DNA of 38,503 bases from DATEJJ01 sp039649115 (GTDB taxonomy: Bacteria; Actinomycetota; Actinomycetes; Mycobacteriales; Micromonosporaceae). Each line of letters opens with the position of its first letter. Positions within the stretch are counted from its first letter, which is position 1. Under the pieces are notes generated by a model that did no database searches, was not told the origin of the DNA, and saw only the letters and a program-made list of their open reading frames with translations. The DNA is taken from NCBI GenBank assembly GCA_039649115.1, contig JBBWZQ010000323.1, positions 1 to 38,503 of the forward strand, written 5' to 3'. The translations under genes were made by a program, and so were the position numbers. Positions 30,084 through 37,751 of the stretch are shown here, one piece after another.

Positions 30084-30848
30084 GTGCCTCAGACTCCCCC
30101 CACAATTCCGGACTTCGTGAACTGGCCGAGCTTTCCGTTCGAGGGTGAGCTTCGGGTCAAACCGTTGGAGGAACCAACCGACAGCGAGCCGCCCCGCTCG
30201 GGTGAGGTGGAGGGCAGCTGCGAGTCGTGCAGCGCGTCCGACGAGGCGTACATCTGGGTCAACGAGCGGTGGCGGGTACGGGCACAGGCGCCGAGCGGCC
30301 TCCCGATGGTGCTCATGCTGGAGTCCCGGTCGCACCTCGATCTCGGTGACCTGCCGAACCTCCTCGCCGCCGAGCTCGGCGTCATGACCGTGCGGCTGGA
30401 GCGGGCGATCCGCTCGCTCGACGGGGTGGCGCGGGTACACGTGAACCGGTGGGGCGACGGTTCCGCTCATCTGCACCTGTGGTTCTTCGCCCGGCCGATC
30501 GGTCGGCTACAGCTGCGCGGATCGTTCCTGCCGATGTGGGACGACATCCTCCCGCGTGTCAGCGAGTCGGTCTGGAAGGACAACCTGGCGCTGATCGCGG
30601 CGTGGCTCGCGGAGTTCGGCGGTCGTGCGCTCGCCGAGCCACCCCGGATCGATTGGCAGGCTCCCTCGACGCTCGCGGCTTCTCAGGCTGCGCAGGCCGC
30701 CGAGGCCGCGCTGGCGCTTGCGGAGGCAGAGCGGAAGCGGCCCGCGGGTAGTCCGGTGGAGATTCCCAAGCAGGACGGGCCCGACGCACGCGAGACGGTG
30801 TCCGAGGTACGGGAGGGCGAGGCGGCGCAGGCGACTGCCGACGTCTGA
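30084..30848 (+). CDS. HIT-like protein with degenerate histidine triad
   Basis: A 254-residue soluble protein. The middle resembles the HIT/GalT fold: a CxxC pair (Cys46, Cys49), a mid-region strand with SRSHLDL, and AHLHLWFFARP at residues 128-138. This gives His129-x-His131-x-Trp133, so the third histidine of the usual triad is replaced by Trp. HIT proteins hydrolyse or transfer nucleotides; the substitution may alter or abolish catalysis. After residue 190 an Ala-rich helical tail (QAAQAAEAALALAEAERKR) and an acidic end follow. GTG 30084 is placed by a TAGGGT -10 at 6 nt. Assignment to HIT is by motif reading only. Confidence 0.7.
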   Translation: MPQTPPTIPDFVNWPSFPFEGELRVKPLEEPTDSEPPRSGEVEGSCESCSASDEAYIWVNERWRVRAQAPSGLPMVLMLESRSHLDLGDLPNLLAAELGVMTVRLERAIRSLDGVARVHVNRWGDGSAHLHLWFFARPIGRLQLRGSFLPMWDDILPRVSESVWKDNLALIAAWLAEFGGRALAEPPRIDWQAPSTLAASQAAQAAEAALALAEAERKRPAGSPVEIPKQDGPDARETVSEVREGEAAQATADV

Positions 30849-30850
30849 CC

Positions 30851-30870
30851 CACGTTTCACGTGAAACGTG
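30851..30870. other. parS site at the 3' end of ddl
   Basis: CACGTTTCACGTGAAACGTG is a perfect 20-bp palindrome enclosing the exact parS core (30854-30867). It overlaps the last codons and TGA stop of the ddl gene (minus strand) and lies 2 nt after the stop of the HIT-like gene (plus strand). Confidence 0.95.
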
Positions 30871-31810
30871 CTGTGGCACGTTCGACGAGAGTCGCCAGCA
30901 CCTTGCCGAGGTCGAGGCCTGCCGCCGATACGGCCATCGGGAGGAGTGAGGTCTCCGTCAACCCCGGCGATACGTTGACCTCCAGGACATGGGCACTCCC
31001 GTGCTCGTCCACGATGAGGTCGACCCGGGACAGGTCCCGCAGTCCGAGCGCCGCGTGCGCCTCGAGTGCGATCTCCGCGACGTCGGCCGCGATGGTCGGT
31101 TCGAGGCGAGCCGGCGTGTGCCACGTCGTGAGTCCCGCGGTGTACCGCGCGGCGTAGTCGTACACGCCGTTCTGCGGAACGATCTCGACGGCGGGCAGCG
31201 GTACCGGCCCCTCCCCCAGGTCGACGACCGAGACCGCGATGTCCACGCCTGACACGTACCGCTCGATGAGCGCGGTCTGGTGATACGCGAAGCAGCCGAC
31301 CATCGCGGCGGGCAGCGCCGACGCGTCCCGCACCACGGTCGCGCCCAGGCCCGAGCCGCCCTGGGCCGGCTTCACCATCAGCGGCAGGCCGAGCCGCTCG
31401 ACGATCCGATCCAGCACGGCGGCGGCACCCAGCTCGGAGAAGCGATCGTGTGGCAGAGCCACCCAGTCCGGTGTCGGGATGCCCTCCTCGCGCAGCACGG
31501 ACTTGGCCGACGGCTTGTCCCAGGCGACCCGTGCGGCACGCGCGTCACACCCGACGTAGGGCACACCACAGAGGTCGAGTACGCCCCGCAGTGAGCCGTC
31601 CTCCCCGATCGCGCCGTGCAGCGCGAGGATCACCGCGTCCGGCCGGTCGTCCGCGAGGCTCGGCAGCAGGGTCGCGTCGGCGTCCCGCTGCACGGCCTCG
31701 ATGCCGGCGGCGCGCAGCGCGTCGAGCACCCGGCGGCCGGAGCGCAGCGAGACCTCCCGCTCGTACGACAGACCGCCAGCGAGAACGAGCACGTGTGGCG
31801 AGCTGCCCAT
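30857..31810 (-). CDS. ddl: D-alanine--D-alanine ligase family protein
   Basis: A 317-residue ATP-grasp ligase that joins two D-Ala for peptidoglycan precursors. The N-terminal signature is GGLSYEREVSLRSGRRVLDA. The ATP-grasp core has LPLMVKPAQGGSGLGATVV. The metal and substrate end is VLEVNVSPGLTETSLLPMAV, where NVSPG replaces the more usual NTxPG. HGAIGEDGSLRG and PYVGCDARAARVAWDKPSAK match the family. The last residues (RFT) and stop are read through the parS palindrome. It is 8 nt downstream of an aminotransferase gene. Whether it is the main or an accessory Ddl cannot be decided here. Confidence 0.88.
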   Translation of the reverse strand: MGSSPHVLVLAGGLSYEREVSLRSGRRVLDALRAAGIEAVQRDADATLLPSLADDRPDAVILALHGAIGEDGSLRGVLDLCGVPYVGCDARAARVAWDKPSAKSVLREEGIPTPDWVALPHDRFSELGAAAVLDRIVERLGLPLMVKPAQGGSGLGATVVRDASALPAAMVGCFAYHQTALIERYVSGVDIAVSVVDLGEGPVPLPAVEIVPQNGVYDYAARYTAGLTTWHTPARLEPTIAADVAEIALEAHAALGLRDLSRVDLIVDEHGSAHVLEVNVSPGLTETSLLPMAVSAAGLDLGKVLATLVERATARFT

Positions 31811-31818
31811 GGCCGCCC

Positions 31819-33156
31819 TCACTCCACGTCCGGGCCGGGCATGTCCGCGCTCGCCGCGCCCACCGCACCGTGGGTCCACGAGAGTCCGCGGTCGCCGGAG
31901 GCGGCCGGCGCCCCGAACACCCGGCGCAGCGACGTCTCCTCCCCGATCACCCGCGCCAAGCGGCGCACTCCCTCCCGGATCCGCTCGGGTGGCGGGAAGC
32001 AGTACGACAGGCGTATGTGCGAGCCGCCGGAGCCGTCGGCGTAGAAGCCCGTACCGGGCACGTAGGCGACCCGGGCCGCGATCGCCCGCGGCAGCATCTC
32101 CTTCGAGTGCAGCCCGTCCGGCAGCGTCAGCCAGACGTAGAAGCCGCCGCCCGGGTGGGTCCACCGGGTGCCCTCGGGCATCTGCTCCGCGAGCGCGGCG
32201 AGCAGTGCGTCGCGCCGTTCCCGGTAGATCTCGCGGAAGGTCTTGATCTGTTCCCGCCAGGCCATCGTGCGGAAGTACGTGGAGACCGCGGCCTGGGCGT
32301 ACATGCTGGGGCAGAGGATCTGCGCCTCGGACGCGATCACCAGCTTCTCCCGTACCGCGTGCGGAGCCAGGATCCAACCCACCCGCAAACCCGGCGCGAA
32401 GGTCTTGGAGAACGTACTGAGGTACAGCACGTTGTCCCGGGAGTGGGACCGCAGCGCCGGTGGCGGGTCGCCCTCGAAGCCGAGGAGACCGTACGGATCG
32501 TCCTCCACGACCAGCAACCCGGCGCGCTCGGCGATCGCGAGGACCTCGTCCCGTCGGGCGGCGGAAAGGGTGACTCCGGCCGGATTGTGGTAGGCGGGCA
32601 CGGTGTAGAGGAACTTGGGCCGCTTGCCCGCCGCCGCCACCGTCGCCAGGGCCTCGGACAGCGCGGCCGGGATCAGGCCGTCCGCGTCCATGGGTACGTG
32701 CACCACGTCCGCCTGGGCCGCCTGGAAGACGCCCAGCGCGCCGACGTACGTGGGCCCCTCGGCGAGCACCACGTCGCCGGGGTCGAGGAACACCCGGGCG
32801 ACGAGATCCAGCGCCTGCTGCCCGCCCACCGTGACCACGACGTCATCCGGTGACGCACCGGTCCCCGCATCGATCCCGGCGAGCGTCATCAGCTCGCAGA
32901 TCCGCTCGCGCAGCACCGGATCACCCTGTCCGAGCCCGTACTGCAGCGTGCTGGCGCCGTGCTCCGAGCCGAGCCGGCCCAGCATCGCGCCGACCGCGTC
33001 GAGGGGCAGCGCGGAGACGAACGGTGCACCTCCGGCCAGCGAGACCACCTCGGGCCGGCTGGTGACGGCGAACAGTGCCCGGATCTCCGACGCGCTCATC
33101 CCGCGCATGCGCTGCGCGTACCGGTCGGTGTAGTCGTCCAGCGTGGTACCGCTCAC
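31819..33156 (-). CDS. PLP-dependent class I/II aminotransferase
   Basis: A 445-residue fold-type I aminotransferase, like the 2-aminoadipate/aromatic group. The PLP lysine is in LSTFSKTFAPGLRVGWI. The YxNPxG motif is TVPAYHNPAGVTLS and the DDPY loop is VVEDDPYGLLGFEG. No winged-helix domain precedes it, so it is not a MocR regulator. GTG 33156 is chosen (MSGTTLDDYTDRYAQRMRG) because GGGGAG lies 4 nt upstream and TACGAT on the minus strand (33197-33192) gives a leader of about 30 nt. Earlier starts back to 33333 lie upstream of that promoter. It is co-transcribed with ddl; substrate unknown. Confidence 0.9.
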   Translation of the reverse strand: MSGTTLDDYTDRYAQRMRGMSASEIRALFAVTSRPEVVSLAGGAPFVSALPLDAVGAMLGRLGSEHGASTLQYGLGQGDPVLRERICELMTLAGIDAGTGASPDDVVVTVGGQQALDLVARVFLDPGDVVLAEGPTYVGALGVFQAAQADVVHVPMDADGLIPAALSEALATVAAAGKRPKFLYTVPAYHNPAGVTLSAARRDEVLAIAERAGLLVVEDDPYGLLGFEGDPPPALRSHSRDNVLYLSTFSKTFAPGLRVGWILAPHAVREKLVIASEAQILCPSMYAQAAVSTYFRTMAWREQIKTFREIYRERRDALLAALAEQMPEGTRWTHPGGGFYVWLTLPDGLHSKEMLPRAIAARVAYVPGTGFYADGSGGSHIRLSYCFPPPERIREGVRRLARVIGEETSLRRVFGAPAASGDRGLSWTHGAVGAASADMPGPDVE

Positions 33157-33191
33157 GTCACTCCCCGGGGTGGCCTGGACCAGGATTGTCG

Positions 33192-33240
33192 ATCGTACTC
33201 TGCCGGACATCTCCCGCATCACGCCATACGCGCGTACGAT
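33192..33240. promoter_or_regulatory. divergent promoter pair (aminotransferase / GNAT)
   Basis: TACGAT on the minus strand (33197-33192) and TACGAT on the plus strand (33235-33240) are identical -10-like hexamers facing apart, 37 nt between them. They suit the aminotransferase start at 33156 and a plus-strand transcript beginning near 33247. No -35 consensus is visible for either. Confidence 0.5.
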
Positions 33241-33266
33241 CGGACGCTGGAACAAGGAGGCGGCGC

Positions 33267-33323
33267 TTGGTTCACCACAGCTCCCGGGGGATGCGCCCAT
33301 GTCACGACGTTTGGTCAATCTGA
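33267..33323 (+). CDS. possible 18-codon leader peptide
   Basis: AAGGAGG (33254-33260), the best ribosome-binding site in this spacer, lies exactly 6 nt before a TTG at 33267. That TTG opens an 18-codon frame (MVHHSSRGMRPCHDVWSI) ending at TGA 33323. The frame overlaps the GNAT start at 33299 in a different phase. No GNAT-frame start codon is placed to use this site. It may be a leader peptide controlling translation of the GNAT gene, or a chance match. Confidence 0.35.
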   Translation: MVHHSSRGMRPCHDVWSI

Positions 33324-33973
33324 CCCTCGACACTCTGGAAGACCTGCCGAGGCCGTGCCGGCAATGCGTGTACTGGGAGTTGGACCCGGTCGCCGCCGAA
33401 CGGGCATGTGCCGCAGGTGATCCCGGCTTGGAGAAGGAGGCCTGGGTCTCGCAGACGTTGCTGGAGTGGGGCTCCTGCGGGAAGCTCGCGTACGTCGACG
33501 GGATGCCGGCCGGCTTCGTGATGTTCGCGCCCCCCGCCTACGTACCCCGGTCCATGGCCTTCCCCACGTCGCCGGTCTCGGCCGATGCGGCGCTGCTCAT
33601 GACGGCGCATGTGGTGCCGGCATTCGCCGGCGGCGGGTTGGGTCGCATGCTCGTGCAGGGTGTTGCGCGCGATCTGACCAAGCGGGGCATCAAGGCGATC
33701 GAGGCGTTCGGCGACGCGAAGTTCGACCAGACGGTCGACGGGGAGACCGGATGCCTGGCTCCGGCTGATTTCTTCCTTTCGGTCGGGTTCAAGACCGTAC
33801 GGCCGCATCCGCGGTTTCCGCGCCTTCGGTTGGAGCTGCGGACGGCGCTGTCGTGGAAGTCCGATGTGGAGTACGCGCTGGAAAAGCTGCTCGGCTCGAT
33901 GAGCCCCGAGTCGCTCCTGCGCCCGGTGCGCCCGGCCACCCGCTCGACGCTGTCCCCCGGCGGCCTGCGGTAG
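33299..33973 (+). CDS. GNAT-family N-acetyltransferase
   Basis: A 224-residue protein. The N-terminal part has LEDLPRPCRQCVYWELDP with a conserved CxxC pair. The GNAT core follows: LLMTAHVVPAFAGGGLGRML contains the acetyl-CoA binding turn GGGLGR, then KAIEAFGDAKFD and FFLSVGFKTVRPHP. This is an actinobacterial GNAT type found beside the par/trx region. ATG 33299 has GGGGGA about 7 nt upstream, while a stronger site further up serves an overlapping short frame (33267). It is convergent with cwlM, 10 nt between stops. Substrate unknown. Confidence 0.87.
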   Translation: MSRRLVNLTLDTLEDLPRPCRQCVYWELDPVAAERACAAGDPGLEKEAWVSQTLLEWGSCGKLAYVDGMPAGFVMFAPPAYVPRSMAFPTSPVSADAALLMTAHVVPAFAGGGLGRMLVQGVARDLTKRGIKAIEAFGDAKFDQTVDGETGCLAPADFFLSVGFKTVRPHPRFPRLRLELRTALSWKSDVEYALEKLLGSMSPESLLRPVRPATRSTLSPGGLR

Positions 33974-33983
33974 CGCCGCCCGC

Positions 33984-35210
33984 TCAGGCGAGTTGCGGGC
34001 TCACCAGGGCGGCGCGCAAGGACGAGACGTCGATCGAGCCGGTCGGCACGTCGTCCTCGACCGGGTAGTACATCCGTTGCACCGCGGCCACGATGGCCTC
34101 CACCACCCGCTCGCGGAACATCGGTTCGATCAGCCGTTCCCGGTCGACCGGTGACGTCAGGTACCCCACTTCGACCCGCACCGCCGGCATGCCGGTCAGT
34201 CGCAGCAGGTCCCAGGTCTTGGCGTGCGTGTGGCTGTTGGCCAGGCCGGTGCGCATCACGATCTCCCGCTGGACCAGGCCGGCCAGCCGCTCGCCCACGG
34301 TGGATGTGACGCCGTTGGCCGAGCCGTAGTGATAGGTGGCGACCCCGTTGGCGGCGGGGTTGGGATGGCCGTCCAGGTGCAGCGAGATGAACAGGTCGGC
34401 GCCCAGGTCGTTGGCGAGCCGGGTGCGGTCGCGGTCGGTCAGCTCGCTCTCGCGCGACGGCCCCCGGGTCAGGTGTACCCGCATCCCCGCGGCGGCCAGC
34501 CGGCCCTCCAGCCGGGTCGCCAGATCGAACGCGAGATCCGCCTCGGTCCACCGCAGCAGCCCGTCCGGGACGACGACGCCGGAGTCCGGTCCGCCATGCC
34601 CGGGATCGATGACTATCATTTTATCCACCAGCGCGCGGCCCGACTGGCGCAGCTTGAACGACTCGCGCAGCGCGAGCGGCGCGCCACCGATCACCTTGCG
34701 ACCCAACCGCCGCAGCGCGCCCAGCGTCTGCGGACCGGCCGCGCCGTCCGGGGCGAGCCCGACCTCACGCTGGAACATGGCAACCGCGCGCGCGGTACGC
34801 GCACCGTAGATGCCGTCCGCGCGACCGACGTCGTACCCCATCTCCAGCAGCCGCTCCTGCAACTGGTGGACATCGTCGCCGATGAGCGGTTCAGGCACCG
34901 ACTGGTAGAGCGTGCGTGCGCCGAGGCGCCACCGTGCCGCGTCGAGCGCGCGCCAGGTCTCCTCGTCCACCCGGCCGTCCGCGGTCAGCCCGCGGCTCTG
35001 CTGGAACGCGCGCACGGCACGCTCGGTGCCCTCGTCGAACTCCGGCCCCGGTGGGCGTGGCGCGGGCGCCAACGAGACAGACGCGGGCGCCAACGAGGCA
35101 GACGCAGTGCCGGGCGAAGGAGCGGGGGTCGACAGGAGCCCCAGGCCGTGCAGGATCGAACGGATCTCGGCAACCGCGGCACCCCGGTCGCCTTGTCTGA
35201 TCGCCCGCAT
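33984..35210 (-). CDS. cwlM: CwlM-like N-acetylmuramoyl-L-alanine amidase homologue
   Basis: A 408-residue protein with two N-terminal peptidoglycan-binding domains (about residues 1-90 and 105-165) and a C-terminal amidase_3 domain (about 195-385). The zinc and catalytic residues are all present: IDPGHGG, TEADLAF, FISLHLDGH and VEVGYLT. No signal peptide is present, so the protein is cytoplasmic. This is the architecture of mycobacterial CwlM (Rv3915), reported to control MurA rather than cut cell wall. The first binding domain is interrupted by a Pro/Ala/Ser insertion (about residues 29-55) with an internal repeat (SLAPA). ATG 35210 has GGGAGG 6 nt upstream. The gene lies downstream of sigM-trxB-trxA. 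Confidence 0.88.
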   Translation of the reverse strand: MRAIRQGDRGAAVAEIRSILHGLGLLSTPAPSPGTASASLAPASVSLAPAPRPPGPEFDEGTERAVRAFQQSRGLTADGRVDEETWRALDAARWRLGARTLYQSVPEPLIGDDVHQLQERLLEMGYDVGRADGIYGARTARAVAMFQREVGLAPDGAAGPQTLGALRRLGRKVIGGAPLALRESFKLRQSGRALVDKMIVIDPGHGGPDSGVVVPDGLLRWTEADLAFDLATRLEGRLAAAGMRVHLTRGPSRESELTDRDRTRLANDLGADLFISLHLDGHPNPAANGVATYHYGSANGVTSTVGERLAGLVQREIVMRTGLANSHTHAKTWDLLRLTGMPAVRVEVGYLTSPVDRERLIEPMFRERVVEAIVAAVQRMYYPVEDDVPTGSIDVSSLRAALVSPQLA

Positions 35211-35448
35211 GCACGCCTCCCTACGACCGGTCGCCTGTTGGGAACGGCGCCCCGCGGGCGACCGCTACCCGGCGCCGCTCGCCGAGGAGCGAGCGGAACC
35301 CTTGCGGCAGCGGACGATCCGCGAGTGACCGGAACACCGGCCGCGACCCGCCACCCCCAAACGCCACCGGAGCGTATCGCGCCCTGACCACCCGCGCCCT
35401 CGCGCGTACGGGCAGGCCGGCTCATGTCCGACAACACCTTGGACAAGG

Positions 35449-35489
35449 CCGCGCCCCGTATCTCGCATATCTCCAGATACGGGGCGCGG
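35449..35489 (-). terminator. terminator hairpin downstream of trxA
   Basis: A 15-nt arm (35449-35463, CCGCGCCCCGTATCT) is exactly complementary to 35475-35489, with an 11-nt loop. It lies 10 nt beyond the trxA stop on the minus strand, separating trxBA from cwlM. It is one of the strongest hairpins in the window. The rest of the 289-nt trxA-cwlM spacer shows only a small CCTTGGACAAGG palindrome (35438-35449). Confidence 0.8.
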
Positions 35490-35499
35490 CAAACGTCGA

Positions 35500-35814
35500 T
35501 CAAAGGGCGGATTCGATGAGGCGGATCAGGTCGCTCTTGGGACGGGCACCGGCGACCGACTGTACGGGCTGGCCGCCCTTGAACACCGTCAGGGTCGGTA
35601 CTGACATCACCTGGTAGTCGCGAGCGATGCCGGGGTTGGCGTCGATGTCCAGCTTGACGATCTTCACCTTCTCCCCCATCTCGCGGGCGATCTCCTCCAG
35701 TACGGGTGCGACCCGCAGGCACGGCCCGCACCACTCGGCCCAGAAGTCGACCAGGACCGGCTTGTCGGACTGCAGTACCTCGTTGACGAAGGTGGCGTCG
35801 GTGACCGCCTGCAT
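35500..35814 (-). CDS. trxA: thioredoxin
   Basis: A 104-residue thioredoxin with the active site WAEWCGPC (Cys29, Cys32) and cis-proline in VMSVPTLTVF. It reduces protein disulfides using electrons from TrxB. It is 31 nt downstream of trxB and co-transcribed with it. It corresponds to mycobacterial trxC (Rv3914) by position. A strong terminator hairpin follows. Confidence 0.97.
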   Translation of the reverse strand: MQAVTDATFVNEVLQSDKPVLVDFWAEWCGPCLRVAPVLEEIAREMGEKVKIVKLDIDANPGIARDYQVMSVPTLTVFKGGQPVQSVAGARPKSDLIRLIESAL

Positions 35815-35845
35815 CGTTCACTTCCTTTCGACTTACCTCTAAAGA

Positions 35846-36805
35846 TCAGTGCAGGGAGAGGGCGTCACTGGCCTCGTGCTCCAGCGCCGCGATGTACCGC
35901 TCCGCGTCCAGTGCCGCCGCACAGCCGGTACCGGCGGCGGTGATGGCCTGCCGGTAAGTGTGATCGACCAGGTCCCCCGCGGCGAACACGCCGGCGATCG
36001 AGGTGCGCGTGCGCGGCGGATCGACCAGCACGTACCCGTCGGCGTCCAACTCGATCTGGCCGCGGAACAGTTCGCTGCGCGGGTCGTGACCGATCGCCAC
36101 GAACACGCCCTCGACGTCGAGTACCCGCTCCGCACCGGTCTTCGTGTCGCGTACCCGGATCCCGACGACAGTGCCGCCGTCGCCGAGCACCTCGGTCACG
36201 ACCGTGTTCCATTCCACCTTGATCTTCGGATTGGCCAGCGCACGCTCGGCCATGATCTTGCTGGCCCGGAACTCGTCCCGCCGGTGGATGATCGTCACCG
36301 ACGCCGCGAACTTGGTGAGGAAGCTGGCCTCCTCCATCGCCGAGTCGCCGCCGCCCACGACGGCGATGTGCCGGCCGCGGAAGAAGAACCCGTCACAGGT
36401 GGCACAGGACGACACGCCGTGGCCCAGCAGTTCGCGCTCGCCCGGCACGCCGAGCGGCCGCCAGGCCGAGCCCGTCGCCAGGATGACCGCGTGCGCCTGG
36501 TACTCGGTGGCGCCGACCCAGACGCGCTTGACCGGTCCGTGCAGGTCCACCCTGGACACGTCGTCGGTGAGCAGTTCGGCGCCGAACCGGGCGGCCTGCT
36601 TGCGCATGTTGTCCATCAGGTCCGGACCGAGGATGCCGTCCGAGAATCCGGGAAAGTTCTCCACCTCGGTCGTCGTCATCAGCGCACCACCGGACTGGGC
36701 ACCCTCGATGACCAACGGCTTCAGGTTGGCCCGCGCCGCGTAGACAGCTGCCGTGTATCCTGCGGGACCGGAGCCAATGATGATCAGATTGCGAACACTG
36801 GCCAC
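35846..36805 (-). CDS. trxB: thioredoxin reductase (NADPH)
   Basis: A 319-residue flavoprotein that reduces thioredoxin with NADPH. The FAD-binding GSGPAGYTAAVYAARA is near the start, followed by ENFPGF. The redox-active CATC is in GVSSCATCDGFF. The NADPH-binding VVGGGDSAMEEASFL and the C-terminal FAD motif GVFAAGDLVDHTYRQAITA complete the enzyme. GTG 36805 (MASVRNLIIIGSG) has GGGAG 5 nt upstream. The longer frame to 37009 covers promoter DNA and the anti-sigma 3' end. A SigR-type promoter at 36839-36865 fits disulfide-stress control. trxA follows. Confidence 0.97.
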   Translation of the reverse strand: MASVRNLIIIGSGPAGYTAAVYAARANLKPLVIEGAQSGGALMTTTEVENFPGFSDGILGPDLMDNMRKQAARFGAELLTDDVSRVDLHGPVKRVWVGATEYQAHAVILATGSAWRPLGVPGERELLGHGVSSCATCDGFFFRGRHIAVVGGGDSAMEEASFLTKFAASVTIIHRRDEFRASKIMAERALANPKIKVEWNTVVTEVLGDGGTVVGIRVRDTKTGAERVLDVEGVFVAIGHDPRSELFRGQIELDADGYVLVDPPRTRTSIAGVFAAGDLVDHTYRQAITAAGTGCAAALDAERYIAALEHEASDALSLH

Positions 36806-36838
36806 GTCCGCTCCCTCTCTTGGCGTTGACAACCGGAA

Positions 36839-36865
36839 AACGTCATCGTACGAACTCTGGATTCC
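36839..36865 (-). promoter_or_regulatory. SigR-type promoter of trxBA
   Basis: On the minus strand GGAAT (36865-36861) and GTT (36841-36839) are separated by 19 nt. This fits the SigR/SigH-type consensus GGAAT-N18/19-GTT known for trxBA in Streptomyces. A TACGAT (36850-36845) in between could serve the housekeeping sigma. The leader would be about 25-30 nt. Confidence 0.6.
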
Positions 36866-36917
36866 CGATCGCGCGCCGCGAGTGCCGGACGTCACGCTTA
36901 CCCCGGGAGTGCCAGGG

Positions 36918-37751
36918 TCAGCGCGCCGGCGCGGCGTAGATCTGGTCGGTGCCCGAGCCGGGCAGTCCGCAGTTGGGCCCGACCACGACGACCTCACGGC
37001 CGCTGGCACCGGACAGTACCACCACGAGCGCCGGCCGCCCCTGGTAGTGGGCGTAGTCGACGAGCGTCGGCGCGCGTTGATACGCGGACGCCAGCAGGCC
37101 GAGGCAGATCTGCAGATCGGCAGGGGAGACCAGGCGGCTCAGCTCGCTGGGCTTACCGGCCGCATCCGTGCCGCTCCGTGCATAATCGGACGCGCCTTCC
37201 TGCGGCGCCCGTCCCTGCATCGCGTTCTCGCTCGCGGGCAGCGAACCCACCGTCTGCGGGGTGTAGTCCCTTCCGCTGCTGAGGATCAGTGGACCGCGTC
37301 CGGACCCGATCGCGGGCACCGCCGCCTTGTCGCCGGCGTTCAGCCCGGAGCTCGACGTACCCGTTGGGGATTGGCTGCGCACCAGGCTGACGCCGGCCAC
37401 GCAGATCACGGCGCCCGCGGCCACCGCCGTGGCCGCCACGGCAATCCGCGACCAGCGCGGCCGCCGGGCCCGGCGCCGCTCAGAAATATCGACGACCGTC
37501 GCTCCGGCCGCCGCCGCGGGCAACGCGGCCTCCAGCCTGGCCACGACATCATCGGGTACCGGCGGCGAGGCGAGACCCGCCAACGCGGCCCGGACCAGCG
37601 GCTGCGCCGCCGTGAGCGCGGCGAGCGTCTGTGCCCACGCGGGCTCGGCAGCGACCAACCGTTCGACCTCGGCGGCCTGTTCGGGGTCGAGGAGGCCGGC
37701 GGCGTATTCGGCCAGCCGGTCCAGGTCGACGTCGCCGTCGTTTGCGCTCAT
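36918..37751 (-). CDS. anti-sigma factor for SigM-like ECF sigma
   Basis: A 277-residue single-span membrane protein. The N-terminal cytoplasmic part (DGDVDLDRLAEYAAGLLDPE..) has the layout of an anti-sigma domain, without a HxxxCxxC zinc motif. One transmembrane segment is at about residues 100-123 (IAVAATAVAAGAVICVAGVS). The extracytoplasmic C-terminal domain ends with a disulfide-capable pair (ICLGLL and PNCGLP). Position and topology match Rv3912 of the sigM locus. ATG 37751 has GGGGAGGGG directly upstream and overlaps the sigM stop by 4 nt, coupling the two. Confidence 0.88.
   Translation of the reverse strand: MSANDGDVDLDRLAEYAAGLLDPEQAAEVERLVAAEPAWAQTLAALTAAQPLVRAALAGLASPPVPDDVVARLEAALPAAAAGATVVDISERRRARRPRWSRIAVAATAVAAGAVICVAGVSLVRSQSPTGTSSSGLNAGDKAAVPAIGSGRGPLILSSGRDYTPQTVGSLPASENAMQGRAPQEGASDYARSGTDAAGKPSELSRLVSPADLQICLGLLASAYQRAPTLVDYAHYQGRPALVVVLSGASGREVVVVGPNCGLPGSGTDQIYAAPAR

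Noticed and set aside
33157..33333. Longer aminotransferase from 33333 (504 residues)
   Set aside because: The extension lies upstream of the likely TACGAT promoter and overlaps the divergent GNAT start; the GTG at 33156 has a good ribosome-binding site.
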